A stretch of DNA of 64,000 bases from positions 496,001 to 560,000 of the forward strand of contig NZ_JAMTCJ010000004.1 in assembly GCF_024171815.1 (NCBI RefSeq), written 5' to 3'. The notes beneath the pieces are model-generated. The model ran no database searches. It had not been told where the DNA came from and saw nothing but the letters and a program-made list of their open reading frames with translations. This DNA is from Williamsia maris (lineage in GTDB: Bacteria; Actinomycetota; Actinomycetes; Mycobacteriales; Mycobacteriaceae). Position 1 is the first letter of the stretch; each line of letters begins with the position of its first letter. This document shows positions 12,664 through 22,760 of the stretch, one piece after another. The translations under genes were made by a program, and so were the position numbers.

Positions 12664-14622
12664 ATGAAGGTGCACCCCCGTCCCGTCCGCAGCGTGGCCG
12701 TCCTCGCCGTCGCCGCCATCGCCCTGACCTCGGCCGCGTGCGGCGACGACGGCTCCACCGCGTCCGGGCCCGACTCGGGGACGTGTACGAATGTGGCCAA
12801 CGGGACACCGATCGCGGCAGCCTCGGCCACCGCGGGGGCACCGGCGAGCCGCGACATCGCCACCAACCCGGAGGTCGCCACCGGCTACCGGACGCAGATG
12901 ACGCCGGTGCGCACCGGGTCGTACTCGGTGGTGACCGCGAACCCCCTCGCGACGAAGGCCGCCTGCGACGTCGTCCGCGACGGTGGCAGCGCCGCGGACG
13001 GGCTCGTCGCCGCGCAGGCCGTGCTCGGTCTGGTGGAGCCGCAGGCCACCGGGATCGGCGGCGGTGCGTTCCTCGTCTACTACGACGCGGCGTCGAGATC
13101 GGTGCAGGCCTACGACGGTCGCGAGACCGCACCGGCCGCGGCGACCGGCGACTACCTGCGTCACATCAGCCCGACCGAGCGCACCGAACCAGTCCCCTCG
13201 GCGCGCGCGAGCGGACGGTCCATCGGTACGCCGGGCGTGCTGCGGATGCTCGAGATGGCGCAGTCCGACCACGGCGTGAAGAAGTGGGGTGACCTGTTCT
13301 CCCCCGCCGTGCGGCTGGCCGACGACGGGTTCGCCATCAGCCCGCGGATGGCGGCCGCGATCGCCGACAGCAGAACCGATCTGGTCGCCGACCCGGAGGC
13401 GAAGGCCTACTTCCTCAACCCCGACGGGACCCCCAAGGCCGCGGGCACGACGCTGAACAACCCGGCCTACGCGAAGTCGCTCGGGGCGATCGCGAGCGAG
13501 GGACCCGACGCGTTCTACACCGGCGCGATCGCCCGCGACATCGTCGACAAGGTCGGGTCGACCGCCGGCGGTATGACGCCCGGACTGACCACCCTCGACG
13601 ACCTGGCCGGTTACCGCGCCCGCAAGCGGGAGTCGCTGTGCACCACCTACCGCGGTCACGTCCTGTGTGGCATGCCGCCGCCCTCGTCCGGCGGCATCAC
13701 CGTCGCGTCGGCGATGGGGATCCTGTCGAACTTCGACCTGGCCTCGATGGGCCCGCGCGAGAGGGACCGCAACGGCGGTGTGCCGACCGCACAGGCCGTG
13801 CACCTGATCTCCGAAGCCGAGCGGCTCGCCTACGCCGATCGCGACAAGTACGTCGCCGACACCGATTTCGTCCCCCTGCCGGGCGGTTCACCCGCGGCGC
13901 TCACCGACCCCGCCTATCTGAAGAAGCGTGCGTCGCTGATCGATCCGAACCGCTCGATGGGCGAGGCGGAGCCGGGTGACTTCGGACCGGTGCCCGCCGG
14001 TGTCGTGCCGACACCGGAGCACGGGACCAGCCAGATCGTGGTCATCGACAAGAAGGGGGACGCCGCCTCGATGACGACGACGGTCGAGTCCGCGTTCGGG
14101 TCGTTCCACATGGTCGACGGGTTCATCCTGAACAATCAGCTGACGGACTTCTCCGCCGACCCGGTCGACGAATCCGGTGCGCCCGTGGCCAACCGGGTGG
14201 AGCCGGGCAAGCGACCGCGGAGCTCGATGTCGCCGACCCTGGTCTTCGACGCCGCCGACGGTGGCCGCGGGGATCTCACCGCCGCGGTGGGCTCGCCCGG
14301 TGGTTCGGTGATCATCCAGTTCGTCATCAAGACCCTCGTCGGGATCCTCGACTGGGGGCTCGATCCGCAGCAGGCGGTCTCCGGTGTGGACTTCGGTGCC
14401 GCCAACAGCCCGACCACGAACGTCGGTGGTGAGCACCCCGGCGTCGACCCGACCGACAACGGTGACCGGGATCCCCTGGTCCTCGCGCTACGGAAGATGG
14501 GCCATCAGGTGTCGGTCGCCGACCAGTCGTCCGGACTCGCCGCGGTCGTCCGCGACCAGGACGGGTGGATCGGTGGCGCCGACCCCCGCCGCGAGGGAGA
14601 GGTCATGGGCGACACCCGCTGA
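12664..14622 (+). CDS. ggt: Gamma-glutamyltransferase, lipoprotein
   Basis: Cleaves or transfers the gamma-glutamyl group of glutathione and related compounds outside the cell membrane. The 652-residue precursor starts with a lipoprotein signal: basic RPVRS, hydrophobic VAVLAVAAIAL, lipobox TSAAC with acylated Cys26. The Ntn-hydrolase body matches GGT: TANPLATKAACDVVRDGG near the start of the mature chain, PPSSGGIT, then the autoprocessing Thr at about residue 455 in HGTSQIVVID, LNNQLTDFS, and GSPGGSVII in the small subunit. Cleavage before Thr455 would give large and small subunits. No thiol pathway gene is adjacent; mycolata mainly use mycothiol, so the physiological substrate is uncertain. 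Alone on the plus strand, divergent from uvrC. Confidence 0.95.
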   Translation: MKVHPRPVRSVAVLAVAAIALTSAACGDDGSTASGPDSGTCTNVANGTPIAAASATAGAPASRDIATNPEVATGYRTQMTPVRTGSYSVVTANPLATKAACDVVRDGGSAADGLVAAQAVLGLVEPQATGIGGGAFLVYYDAASRSVQAYDGRETAPAAATGDYLRHISPTERTEPVPSARASGRSIGTPGVLRMLEMAQSDHGVKKWGDLFSPAVRLADDGFAISPRMAAAIADSRTDLVADPEAKAYFLNPDGTPKAAGTTLNNPAYAKSLGAIASEGPDAFYTGAIARDIVDKVGSTAGGMTPGLTTLDDLAGYRARKRESLCTTYRGHVLCGMPPPSSGGITVASAMGILSNFDLASMGPRERDRNGGVPTAQAVHLISEAERLAYADRDKYVADTDFVPLPGGSPAALTDPAYLKKRASLIDPNRSMGEAEPGDFGPVPAGVVPTPEHGTSQIVVIDKKGDAASMTTTVESAFGSFHMVDGFILNNQLTDFSADPVDESGAPVANRVEPGKRPRSSMSPTLVFDAADGGRGDLTAAVGSPGGSVIIQFVIKTLVGILDWGLDPQQAVSGVDFGAANSPTTNVGGEHPGVDPTDNGDRDPLVLALRKMGHQVSVADQSSGLAAVVRDQDGWIGGADPRREGEVMGDTR

Positions 14623-14637
14623 TCATGATTGCTGGCT

Positions 14638-14720
14638 GTGTGGAAAGCGCCATCGAGTGTGCTGACGACGGCACGCGAGATTCGACGAGACGACGCACAC
14701 TCGATGCGCGCTTTCCGCAC
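14638..14720. terminator. Long imperfect inverted repeat between convergent genes
   Basis: Left arm 14638-14661 and right arm 14696-14720 pair over 24 positions with one mismatch and one single-base bulge, enclosing a 34-nt loop. The core of the arms is GGAAAGCG and CATCGAGTGTG. It lies between the ggt stop and the stop of the PH-domain gene on the other strand, so a bidirectional terminator is the simplest reading. The arms are longer than a terminator needs, and a dispersed palindromic repeat element is possible. The remaining bases of the 14623-14798 gap show nothing else. Confidence 0.6.
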
Positions 14721-14798
14721 CGTCAGCGGCTTTTCGTCACGTGAGCCGACCATCTGCACTGATCAGCGTCGGCGCACTCGACGGGCTCGACAAACCCT

Positions 14799-17009
<2,211 letters not shown>

Positions 17010-17013
<4 letters not shown>

Positions 17014-17660
17014 GATGCAACCTCGTCGTTCTGCTGGGAGACGGTGGGGTGGTTCTGGGTGGCCGTGAGCCGCTCGACGTACTTGGCGATCACGTCGACC
17101 TCGAGGTTGACCACGGTGTCGACGGTGACGGTGCCGAGTGTGGTCATCGCCAGGGTGGTCGGGATCAGCGAGATCTCGAACCAGGACAACTCCGCTCCGG
17201 GCTCGGATATGCCCGAGACGGTCAGGGAGACACCGTCGACGGTGATCGATCCCTTCTCGACGATGTAGCGCGAGGTGGCCGCGTCGATGCCGATGCGGAT
17301 GACGGTCCAGTTCTCCGACGGGCTGACCGACGACACACGACCGACGCCGTCGACGTGGCCCTGCACGATGTGGCCGCCGAACCGACCACCTGCGGCCATG
17401 GCGCGCTCCAGGTTGACCGGCGCGCCGGCGTCCAGGGACGCGAGGCTGCTGCGGCGCAGGGTCTCGGCCATCACGTCGACGGTGAAGTCGTCGGCCGCGG
17501 GCTGGTCGACCACGGTCAGGCACACGCCGTTGACGGAGATCGAGTCCCCGTGTCCGGCGTCGCTGGTGACCAGGGGGCCGCGCACGGTGAACCGCGCCGC
17601 GTCGACGAGGTCCTCGCGCGAGACGACGGTCCCGCGCTCTTCGACAATTCCGGTGAACAC
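17010..17660 (-). CDS. ribE: Riboflavin synthase, alpha chain
   Basis: Dismutates two lumazine molecules to riboflavin; trimer with two lumazine-binding repeats per chain. The 216 residues start [10 protein letters not shown], contain repeat 1 ([15 protein letters not shown]) and repeat 2 ([15 protein letters not shown]), and [15 protein letters not shown] between them. GTG start is supported by an upstream GAGGAGC. It is the first gene downstream of the FMN riboswitch and so is likely repressed when FMN is high. Confidence 0.98.
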
Positions 17661-17719
17661 CAATGCTCCTCGAGTCGTCACGACCCAGGGCGATACGAAC
17701 GCGGAATCCACCGCGGTGC

Positions 17720-17876
17720 GTTCTCTCTCATCCGGACTATGACCGTCGGCTCCGGAGTCACACCGGATCTGCTGACCCCGTCCCTCCGACCGGTCGGTCG
17801 ATGGTCCGGGCGCTCGCGGGCTTCGCCGATTTCTCGTCGTCACCGCCGGTGGGGAATCACACCCCGCCCTGAGAAC
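17720..17876 (-). promoter_or_regulatory. FMN riboswitch (RFN element)
   Basis: On the minus strand the conserved segments of the RFN element occur in order: AGGGCGGGGTGTGATTCCCC, ACCGGCGGT, AGCCCGCGAGC, CTCCGGAGCCGACGGTCAT and AGTCCGGATGAGAGAGAAC. It ends about 60 nt before ribE. FMN binding is known to switch off downstream rib genes; in actinobacteria this usually works by hiding the ribosome-binding site. ribD lies upstream of the switch, so only ribE-ribBA-ribH and the PH-domain gene are directly under it. Confidence 0.95.
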
Positions 17877-17941
17877 TTCTCCCTCGACGCTAGCACAGCG
17901 CGAACCGCACACCGCGCGCCCGCGACCGGCGAAAACGCCGG

Positions 17942-18964
17942 TCAGGGGGTTGAGGTCAGGGTGATCAGAACGTCGTCGCCGAGGATCTCCAGCCCGGAAC
18001 GGACGAATCGGTGCGCGTCGGTCAGCGTCTGCACCGAGTGGTCGTCGACCGCGGCGGCCCCGCCCCCCAGGATCGTCGGCGCGAGATAGACCTGGACTCG
18101 GTCGACGAGTCCCGCGGCGAAGAACGCGCCGAGGATCGTCGGCCCGCCCTCGACCTGCACGTGCAGTGCGTCGTCGAGCGCGCTCAGGACCGCGACGGGG
18201 TCGTGCCCGGGGACGTGGACGGTCGGGGCATCGGGTCCCAGGATCCGCGCGCCGGACGGGATGGGCCGGTTGCCCAGGACCACCCGGACCGGTTGGTGCT
18301 CGCGCAGGGTGCCGTCGGGGAACCGCGCGGTCAGCGTCGGGTCGTCGCGCAGGACCGTGCCGGTACCCACGACGATCGCGTCGAGTTCACCGCGATCGAC
18401 GTGGACGCGCTCGCGCGCGCCGGAGCCGGTGATCCACTGGCTGGTCCCGTCCGGTGCGGCGATACGGCCGTCCAGGGTCGCCGCGATCTTGGCGGTCACG
18501 TGCGGCCGAGAAGTCCGCTGCCGGAACAGCCATTCGCGTAAGGGGCCGTCCCTGACGACATCGGCGAGCAGCCCCGCCTCGACCGCGGTCCCGGCCGAGC
18601 GCAGCGTCGTCGCTCCCCCACCCGCCCCCGGGTTCGGGTCGTCGACGGCATAGATCACCCGGGACACGCCCGCGTCGAGCAGCGCGCGGGTGCACGGACC
18701 GGTGCGGCCGGTGTGATCACAGGGCTCGAGGGTCACCACCGCCGTGGCGCCCCGGGCGCGATCACCGGCATCGCGCAGGGCCATGACCTCGGCGTGGGGG
18801 CCGCCGACGGGTTGGGTGTGTCCGCGTCCGACGACGACGCCGGTGTCGTCGACGATGACTGCGCCGACCGGCGGGTTGGGCGAGCTCACACCCCGCGCCC
18901 GCAGGGATTCGGCGATGGCCTCGCGCATCGCCGACTCGTGGCGTCGCGGGCCGCCGGTGATCAT
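17942..18964 (-). CDS. ribD: Bifunctional pyrimidine deaminase / reductase RibD
   Basis: Deaminates and then reduces the side chain of the GTP cyclohydrolase product in riboflavin synthesis. In 340 residues the N-terminal cytidine-deaminase-like domain has the zinc motif GGPHAEVMAL and LEPCDHTGRTGPC; the C-terminal reductase begins near residue 145 with TAKIAATLDGRIA and ends with the GGPTILGAF substrate region. It starts 2 bp after the rpe stop and so belongs to the rpe-ribD unit rather than the riboswitch-controlled unit. An internal ATG 12 codons in is a possible alternative start. Confidence 0.97.
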   Translation of the reverse strand: MITGGPRRHESAMREAIAESLRARGVSSPNPPVGAVIVDDTGVVVGRGHTQPVGGPHAEVMALRDAGDRARGATAVVTLEPCDHTGRTGPCTRALLDAGVSRVIYAVDDPNPGAGGGATTLRSAGTAVEAGLLADVVRDGPLREWLFRQRTSRPHVTAKIAATLDGRIAAPDGTSQWITGSGARERVHVDRGELDAIVVGTGTVLRDDPTLTARFPDGTLREHQPVRVVLGNRPIPSGARILGPDAPTVHVPGHDPVAVLSALDDALHVQVEGGPTILGAFFAAGLVDRVQVYLAPTILGGGAAAVDDHSVQTLTDAHRFVRSGLEILGDDVLITLTSTP

Positions 18965-18966
18965 TG

Positions 18967-19647
18967 TCAGCCGCGCGCGGCGAGTGCCTGCGCGCGCAGT
19001 TTCGACACCGCGACCGCGGGATCGGCGGCGCCGTAGACCGCGGAACCCGCGACAAAGCAGTCGACCCCGGCCTCGGCGGCCTGCTCGATCGTGTCGGCGT
19101 TGATGCCGCCGTCGATCTCCACGAGAAGTCGTAGCGCGCCCGAGTCGATGCGTTTGCGGATGGTCCGGACCTTCTCGAGCACCTCCGGCATGAAGGACTG
19201 TCCTCCGAAACCCGGTTCCACGCTCATCACCAGCAGGGTGTCGAACTCGGAGAGGATCTCGAGGTAGGGATCGAGGTCGGTGCCCGGCTTCAGGCTGAGC
19301 CCCGCCTTCGCCCCGGCGGCGCGGATGTCCTTGGCGACGGCGATCGGGTCGTCGGTGGCCTCGGCGTGGAAGGTGACGTTGTGGGCGCCGGCCTCGGCGT
19401 ACGGCGGCGCCCAGCGGGCGGGGTCCTCGATCATCAGGTGGCAGTCGATCGGGATCTCGGTGGCCTTGAGCAGGCTCTGCACCACCGGCAACCCGAGGGT
19501 GAGGTTCGGGACGAAGTGTGCGTCCATGACATCGACGTGCAGCCAGTCGGAGTCGCCGACCGAATTGGCCTCGGCGGCCAGGTTGGCGAAGTCGGCGGAG
19601 AGGATGGACGGCGCGATCATCGGCTGGGCCGGACGGTCGAGAGACAT
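18967..19647 (-). CDS. rpe: Ribulose-phosphate 3-epimerase
   Basis: Interconverts ribulose 5-phosphate and xylulose 5-phosphate in the pentose phosphate pathway. The 226 residues show the TIM-barrel motifs [28 protein letters not shown] (metal-binding), [18 protein letters not shown] and [11 protein letters not shown] chose the ATG giving [11 protein letters not shown]; an upstream ATG would add 13 residues. Ribulose 5-phosphate is also the substrate of RibB, which fits its position beside ribD. Confidence 0.96.
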   Translation of the reverse strand: MSLDRPAQPMIAPSILSADFANLAAEANSVGDSDWLHVDVMDAHFVPNLTLGLPVVQSLLKATEIPIDCHLMIEDPARWAPPYAEAGAHNVTFHAEATDDPIAVAKDIRAAGAKAGLSLKPGTDLDPYLEILSEFDTLLVMSVEPGFGGQSFMPEVLEKVRTIRKRIDSGALRLLVEIDGGINADTIEQAAEAGVDCFVAGSAVYGAADPAVAVSKLRAQALAARG

Positions 19648-19731
19648 GGCCGGAAGTCTATGCATCGCCTGCACGGCGAACTCCACCCCCGCGTGTCGCC
19701 CGCTGCGCCGACCGTCGGATCCCCCGCGATG

Positions 19732-21111
19732 TCACGGTCGGGTCAGCGCCGCCAGGAACATCGCGTCGGTGCCGTGCACATGCGGCCAGAGCTGGACGTA
19801 CGGGCCGTCGCCGAGGTCGTCGACCGGCACGAGGGGGCGGGCGTCGAGGGTGCGGGCCAGTCCGTCGGCGACCACCGACTCCACCACGCCGACGGTCTCG
19901 GCCGGGTGCGGCGAGCACGTCGAGTAGATGACCACACCGCCGGGCCGGATCAGTTGAAGTGCGGCGACGAGCAGTTGGCGTTGCAGCGCCACGAGTTCGG
20001 GGACGTCGGACGGCGTGCGTCGCCACCGGGCCTCGGGGCGTCGACGCAACGAGCCCAGACCGGTACACGGGGCGTCGACCAGCACGCGGTCGTATCCGGG
20101 GGGCAGGCCGCTGTCACGGCCGTCGGCGACGTGCACGGTGACCGGCAGTCCCTTCACCGACGTCCGCACCAGTTCGGCACGGTGCTCGGACGGCTCGACG
20201 GCGTCGAGGTCGGCGGCGTCGATCTCGGCGAGGGCACCGATCATGGCGGCCTTCCCGCCGGGACCGGCGCAGAGGTCGAGCCAGCGACCGGTGTCGTCCC
20301 CCTCGATCGGGGCGACGGTGACCGCACGGGCCACCAGCTGACTGCCTTCGTCCTGCACGCCGGCCATCCCGTCGCGCACGGCGTCGAGCTTGCCGGGGTC
20401 GCCGCCGGGCAGATAGACGCAGTACGGGGAGAACGCCCCGACCTCTCCCCCGGTCGCCAGCGCGAGTTCCTCGGCGCTGATCAGACCCGGACGCGCGGCG
20501 AGGTGCACGATCGGTCGTTCATCGTCGGCCGCGAGCGCCGACTGCAGTTCACCCGCGCGCACACCGCCGTCCGGACCCGCCAGGGCGTCGGCGAACACCT
20601 GCGCGATCCAGCGCGGATGGGCGTAGCGGAACGCGAGATGACCGACCACGTCGTCGGCCATCGACGGCGCGAGCTCCTCGGTCCACAGTTCTTCGTCGCG
20701 CTGGGAGATCTTGCGCAGCACCGCGTTACAGAATCCGGCCGGGCCCTGACCCGCCTCGCTGCGGATGAGGTCGACCGATGTCGACACCGCCGCGTGCGCA
20801 CCGATGCGGGTCCGCAGCAGCTGGTAGGCCCCGAGGCGCAGCACGTCGAGGACCGGACCGTCGATCTCGTCGACCCGTCGCCCCGCCGCCGAGGCGATGA
20901 TCGCGTCGAGGACCCCCGTCGCCCGACAGGTGCCGTAGGCGAGCTCGGTGGCCAGTGCCGCGTCGCGGCCGGTGATACCCCGGTCGCGCAGCAGTTTCGG
21001 CAGCACGAGGTTGGCGTAGGAATCCCGCTCGCGCACCGCACGCAACACGTCGCGGGCGGCCTTGCGGACCGGGTCGACAGCCTTGTCGCGGACGTGCGCC
21101 GGGCGGGTCAT
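19732..21111 (-). CDS. rsmB: 16S rRNA m5C967 methyltransferase RsmB
   Basis: SAM-dependent RNA cytosine-5 methyltransferase of the RsmB/Fmu/NOL1 family. The 459 residues combine an N-terminal NusB-like RNA-binding domain (about 10-160) and a C-terminal Rossmann domain with LCAGPGGKAAMIGAL, VLVDAPCTGLGSLRRRPE (PC motif IV) and IYSTCSPHPAE (TC motif VI). The two Cys needed for catalysis and release are present. A GGGGTGG site precedes the ATG. It lies 55 bp after fmt, an order shared with many bacteria. Confidence 0.96.
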   Translation of the reverse strand: MTRPAHVRDKAVDPVRKAARDVLRAVRERDSYANLVLPKLLRDRGITGRDAALATELAYGTCRATGVLDAIIASAAGRRVDEIDGPVLDVLRLGAYQLLRTRIGAHAAVSTSVDLIRSEAGQGPAGFCNAVLRKISQRDEELWTEELAPSMADDVVGHLAFRYAHPRWIAQVFADALAGPDGGVRAGELQSALAADDERPIVHLAARPGLISAEELALATGGEVGAFSPYCVYLPGGDPGKLDAVRDGMAGVQDEGSQLVARAVTVAPIEGDDTGRWLDLCAGPGGKAAMIGALAEIDAADLDAVEPSEHRAELVRTSVKGLPVTVHVADGRDSGLPPGYDRVLVDAPCTGLGSLRRRPEARWRRTPSDVPELVALQRQLLVAALQLIRPGGVVIYSTCSPHPAETVGVVESVVADGLARTLDARPLVPVDDLGDGPYVQLWPHVHGTDAMFLAALTRP

Positions 21112-21166
21112 CCGACCACCCCGTCGACTGGTCCGGATTGCAGTGTGAACGCGCAGTAGCGGTGGA

Positions 21167-22093
21167 TCATGACAGCACCGCGCCGGATGCGAGGTGTGCG
21201 CCGCGGGCCCAGTCGGCCGCGGCCATCGGCTTCTTCCCGGGCGGTTGCACCGTGCTCAGCCGCACCGGGGCGGAGCCGGTACCCACCAGCACCGACTTCT
21301 TCGACACCGCGAGCGCGCCCGCGGGCAGCGGTTCGCCGTCGGTCGTGGTGACGGGGCCGATCTTCAAACGGACTTCTCCCAACTCGGTCCAGCTACCGGG
21401 AGCCGGTGTGGCCGAACGAATCTGACGATCGACGATGTGTGCGGGCCGATCCCATCGGACGCGCGCGTCGGCGACGTCGATCTTGGGTGCGAAGCTGACC
21501 CCGTCCGTGGGCTGTGAAAGTCCCACGAGCTCGCCGCGCTCGATCCCGTCGAGGGTCGAGACCAGCAGGTGCGACCCGTGCTCGGCCAGCCGGTCGAGGA
21601 GGTCGCCGCTGGTGTCGGTGGGGCGGATCCGCTCGGTGAGTGTGCCGAACACCGGCCCGGTGTCGAGGCCCGCCTCGATCTGGAAGGTGCTGGCGCCGGT
21701 GATCTCATCGCCCGCGGCGATGGCGGCCTGGACCGGGGCCGCGCCTCGCCAGGCCGGCAGGAGCGAGAAGTGCAGGTTGATCCACCCGTGCCGCGGCAGA
21801 TCGAGCAATGCCTTCGGCACCAGCGCCCCGTAGGCGACGACGGCACAGCAGTCCGGCGCCCAATCGGTCAGCGACGCGACCGCATCCGGCTCGGACAGTC
21901 GGCGCGGCGTGATCACCTCGATGCCCGCCTCGTCGGCCAGCGTCCCCACCGGGGACCGCAGCACCTTGCGCCCACGGCCGGATTCGGCATCGGGTCGGGT
22001 GATCACACCGACGACCTCGTGATCGGGCGAGTCGATGAGCCGGCGCAGCGACGCCACGGCGGGATCAGGGGTTCCCGCGAAGACAATTCTCAT
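21167..22093 (-). CDS. fmt: Methionyl-tRNA formyltransferase
   Basis: Formylates initiator Met-tRNA using 10-formyltetrahydrofolate. The 308 residues start [16 protein letters not shown] and contain [17 protein letters not shown] (catalytic Asn-His and SLLP loop) and AGLDTGPV. The C-terminal domain (from about 205) is the usual tRNA-binding barrel. The ATG overlaps the def stop (ATGA), coupling formylation with deformylation. Confidence 0.98.
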   Translation of the reverse strand: MRIVFAGTPDPAVASLRRLIDSPDHEVVGVITRPDAESGRGRKVLRSPVGTLADEAGIEVITPRRLSEPDAVASLTDWAPDCCAVVAYGALVPKALLDLPRHGWINLHFSLLPAWRGAAPVQAAIAAGDEITGASTFQIEAGLDTGPVFGTLTERIRPTDTSGDLLDRLAEHGSHLLVSTLDGIERGELVGLSQPTDGVSFAPKIDVADARVRWDRPAHIVDRQIRSATPAPGSWTELGEVRLKIGPVTTTDGEPLPAGALAVSKKSVLVGTGSAPVRLSTVQPPGKKPMAAADWARGAHLASGAVLS

Positions 22094-22656
22094 GCCGACT
22101 CGTCGGGCTCGTGGATCCACGTCGTCGGGTACGCACCGGGGTCATCGCTGCTGGTGACGCCCGCGGCGAACCATTCCGATTCACGCACCGCGCGCATCGC
22201 GCCCTTGCGGATCGCCGGGTCGAGGCGTTGCAGGAACAGCACGCCGTCGAGGTGGTCGGTCTCGTGCTGGATTGCGCGGGCGACGATGTCGTCGGCGGTG
22301 AAGTGCAGTGGGGTGCCGTCGCGGTTGACGCCGCTGACCGTCACGACCGCGGCGCGGGTGCAGGAGGCCTGGATCCCCGGGATCGACAGGCAGCCCTCGG
22401 CGCCGGTCTGGGTGTCGTCGCCCTCGGCCGACCAGACCGGGTTGACGATGTGGCCGCGCATCCCGCCGCAGTTGAACACGAAGACCCGGGATTCGACACC
22501 GATCTGCGTCGCGGCGAGACCAGCGCCGTTGTGTCGGTCCATCGTCTCGAACATGTCGTCGATCAGACGGCCGAGTTCGGGGCCGAAATCGGATACCTCG
22601 GACGCGCGGGTGCGCAGCACCGGATCGCCGAACAACCGGATGGGCACCACCGACAC
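22090..22656 (-). CDS. def: Peptide deformylase
   Basis: Removes the N-formyl group from nascent proteins. The 188 residues have all three metal-site motifs: [17 protein letters not shown] (metal Cys) and the zinc helix QHETDHLDG. The GTG start giving [15 protein letters not shown] is chosen because GAGAGG lies 8 nt upstream; an earlier start would add 13 residues that do not match the family. Overlaps fmt by 4 nt. Confidence 0.96.
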   Translation of the reverse strand: MSVVPIRLFGDPVLRTRASEVSDFGPELGRLIDDMFETMDRHNGAGLAATQIGVESRVFVFNCGGMRGHIVNPVWSAEGDDTQTGAEGCLSIPGIQASCTRAAVVTVSGVNRDGTPLHFTADDIVARAIQHETDHLDGVLFLQRLDPAIRKGAMRAVRESEWFAAGVTSSDDPGAYPTTWIHEPDESA

Positions 22657-22760
22657 GTCTGGATCCTCTCCCTCGGTCCCGGCGCAGTGGTGCACCGGGC
22701 GCGTACGAGTCTATGGGCTCGACCGGGCGCGTATCGACGCCGATCGTCCCGGCGCCGACG

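Noticed and set aside
10668-13292. 874-codon plus-strand open frame across uvrC and the start of ggt
   Set aside because: It overlaps two certain genes in other frames and has biased, motif-free composition.
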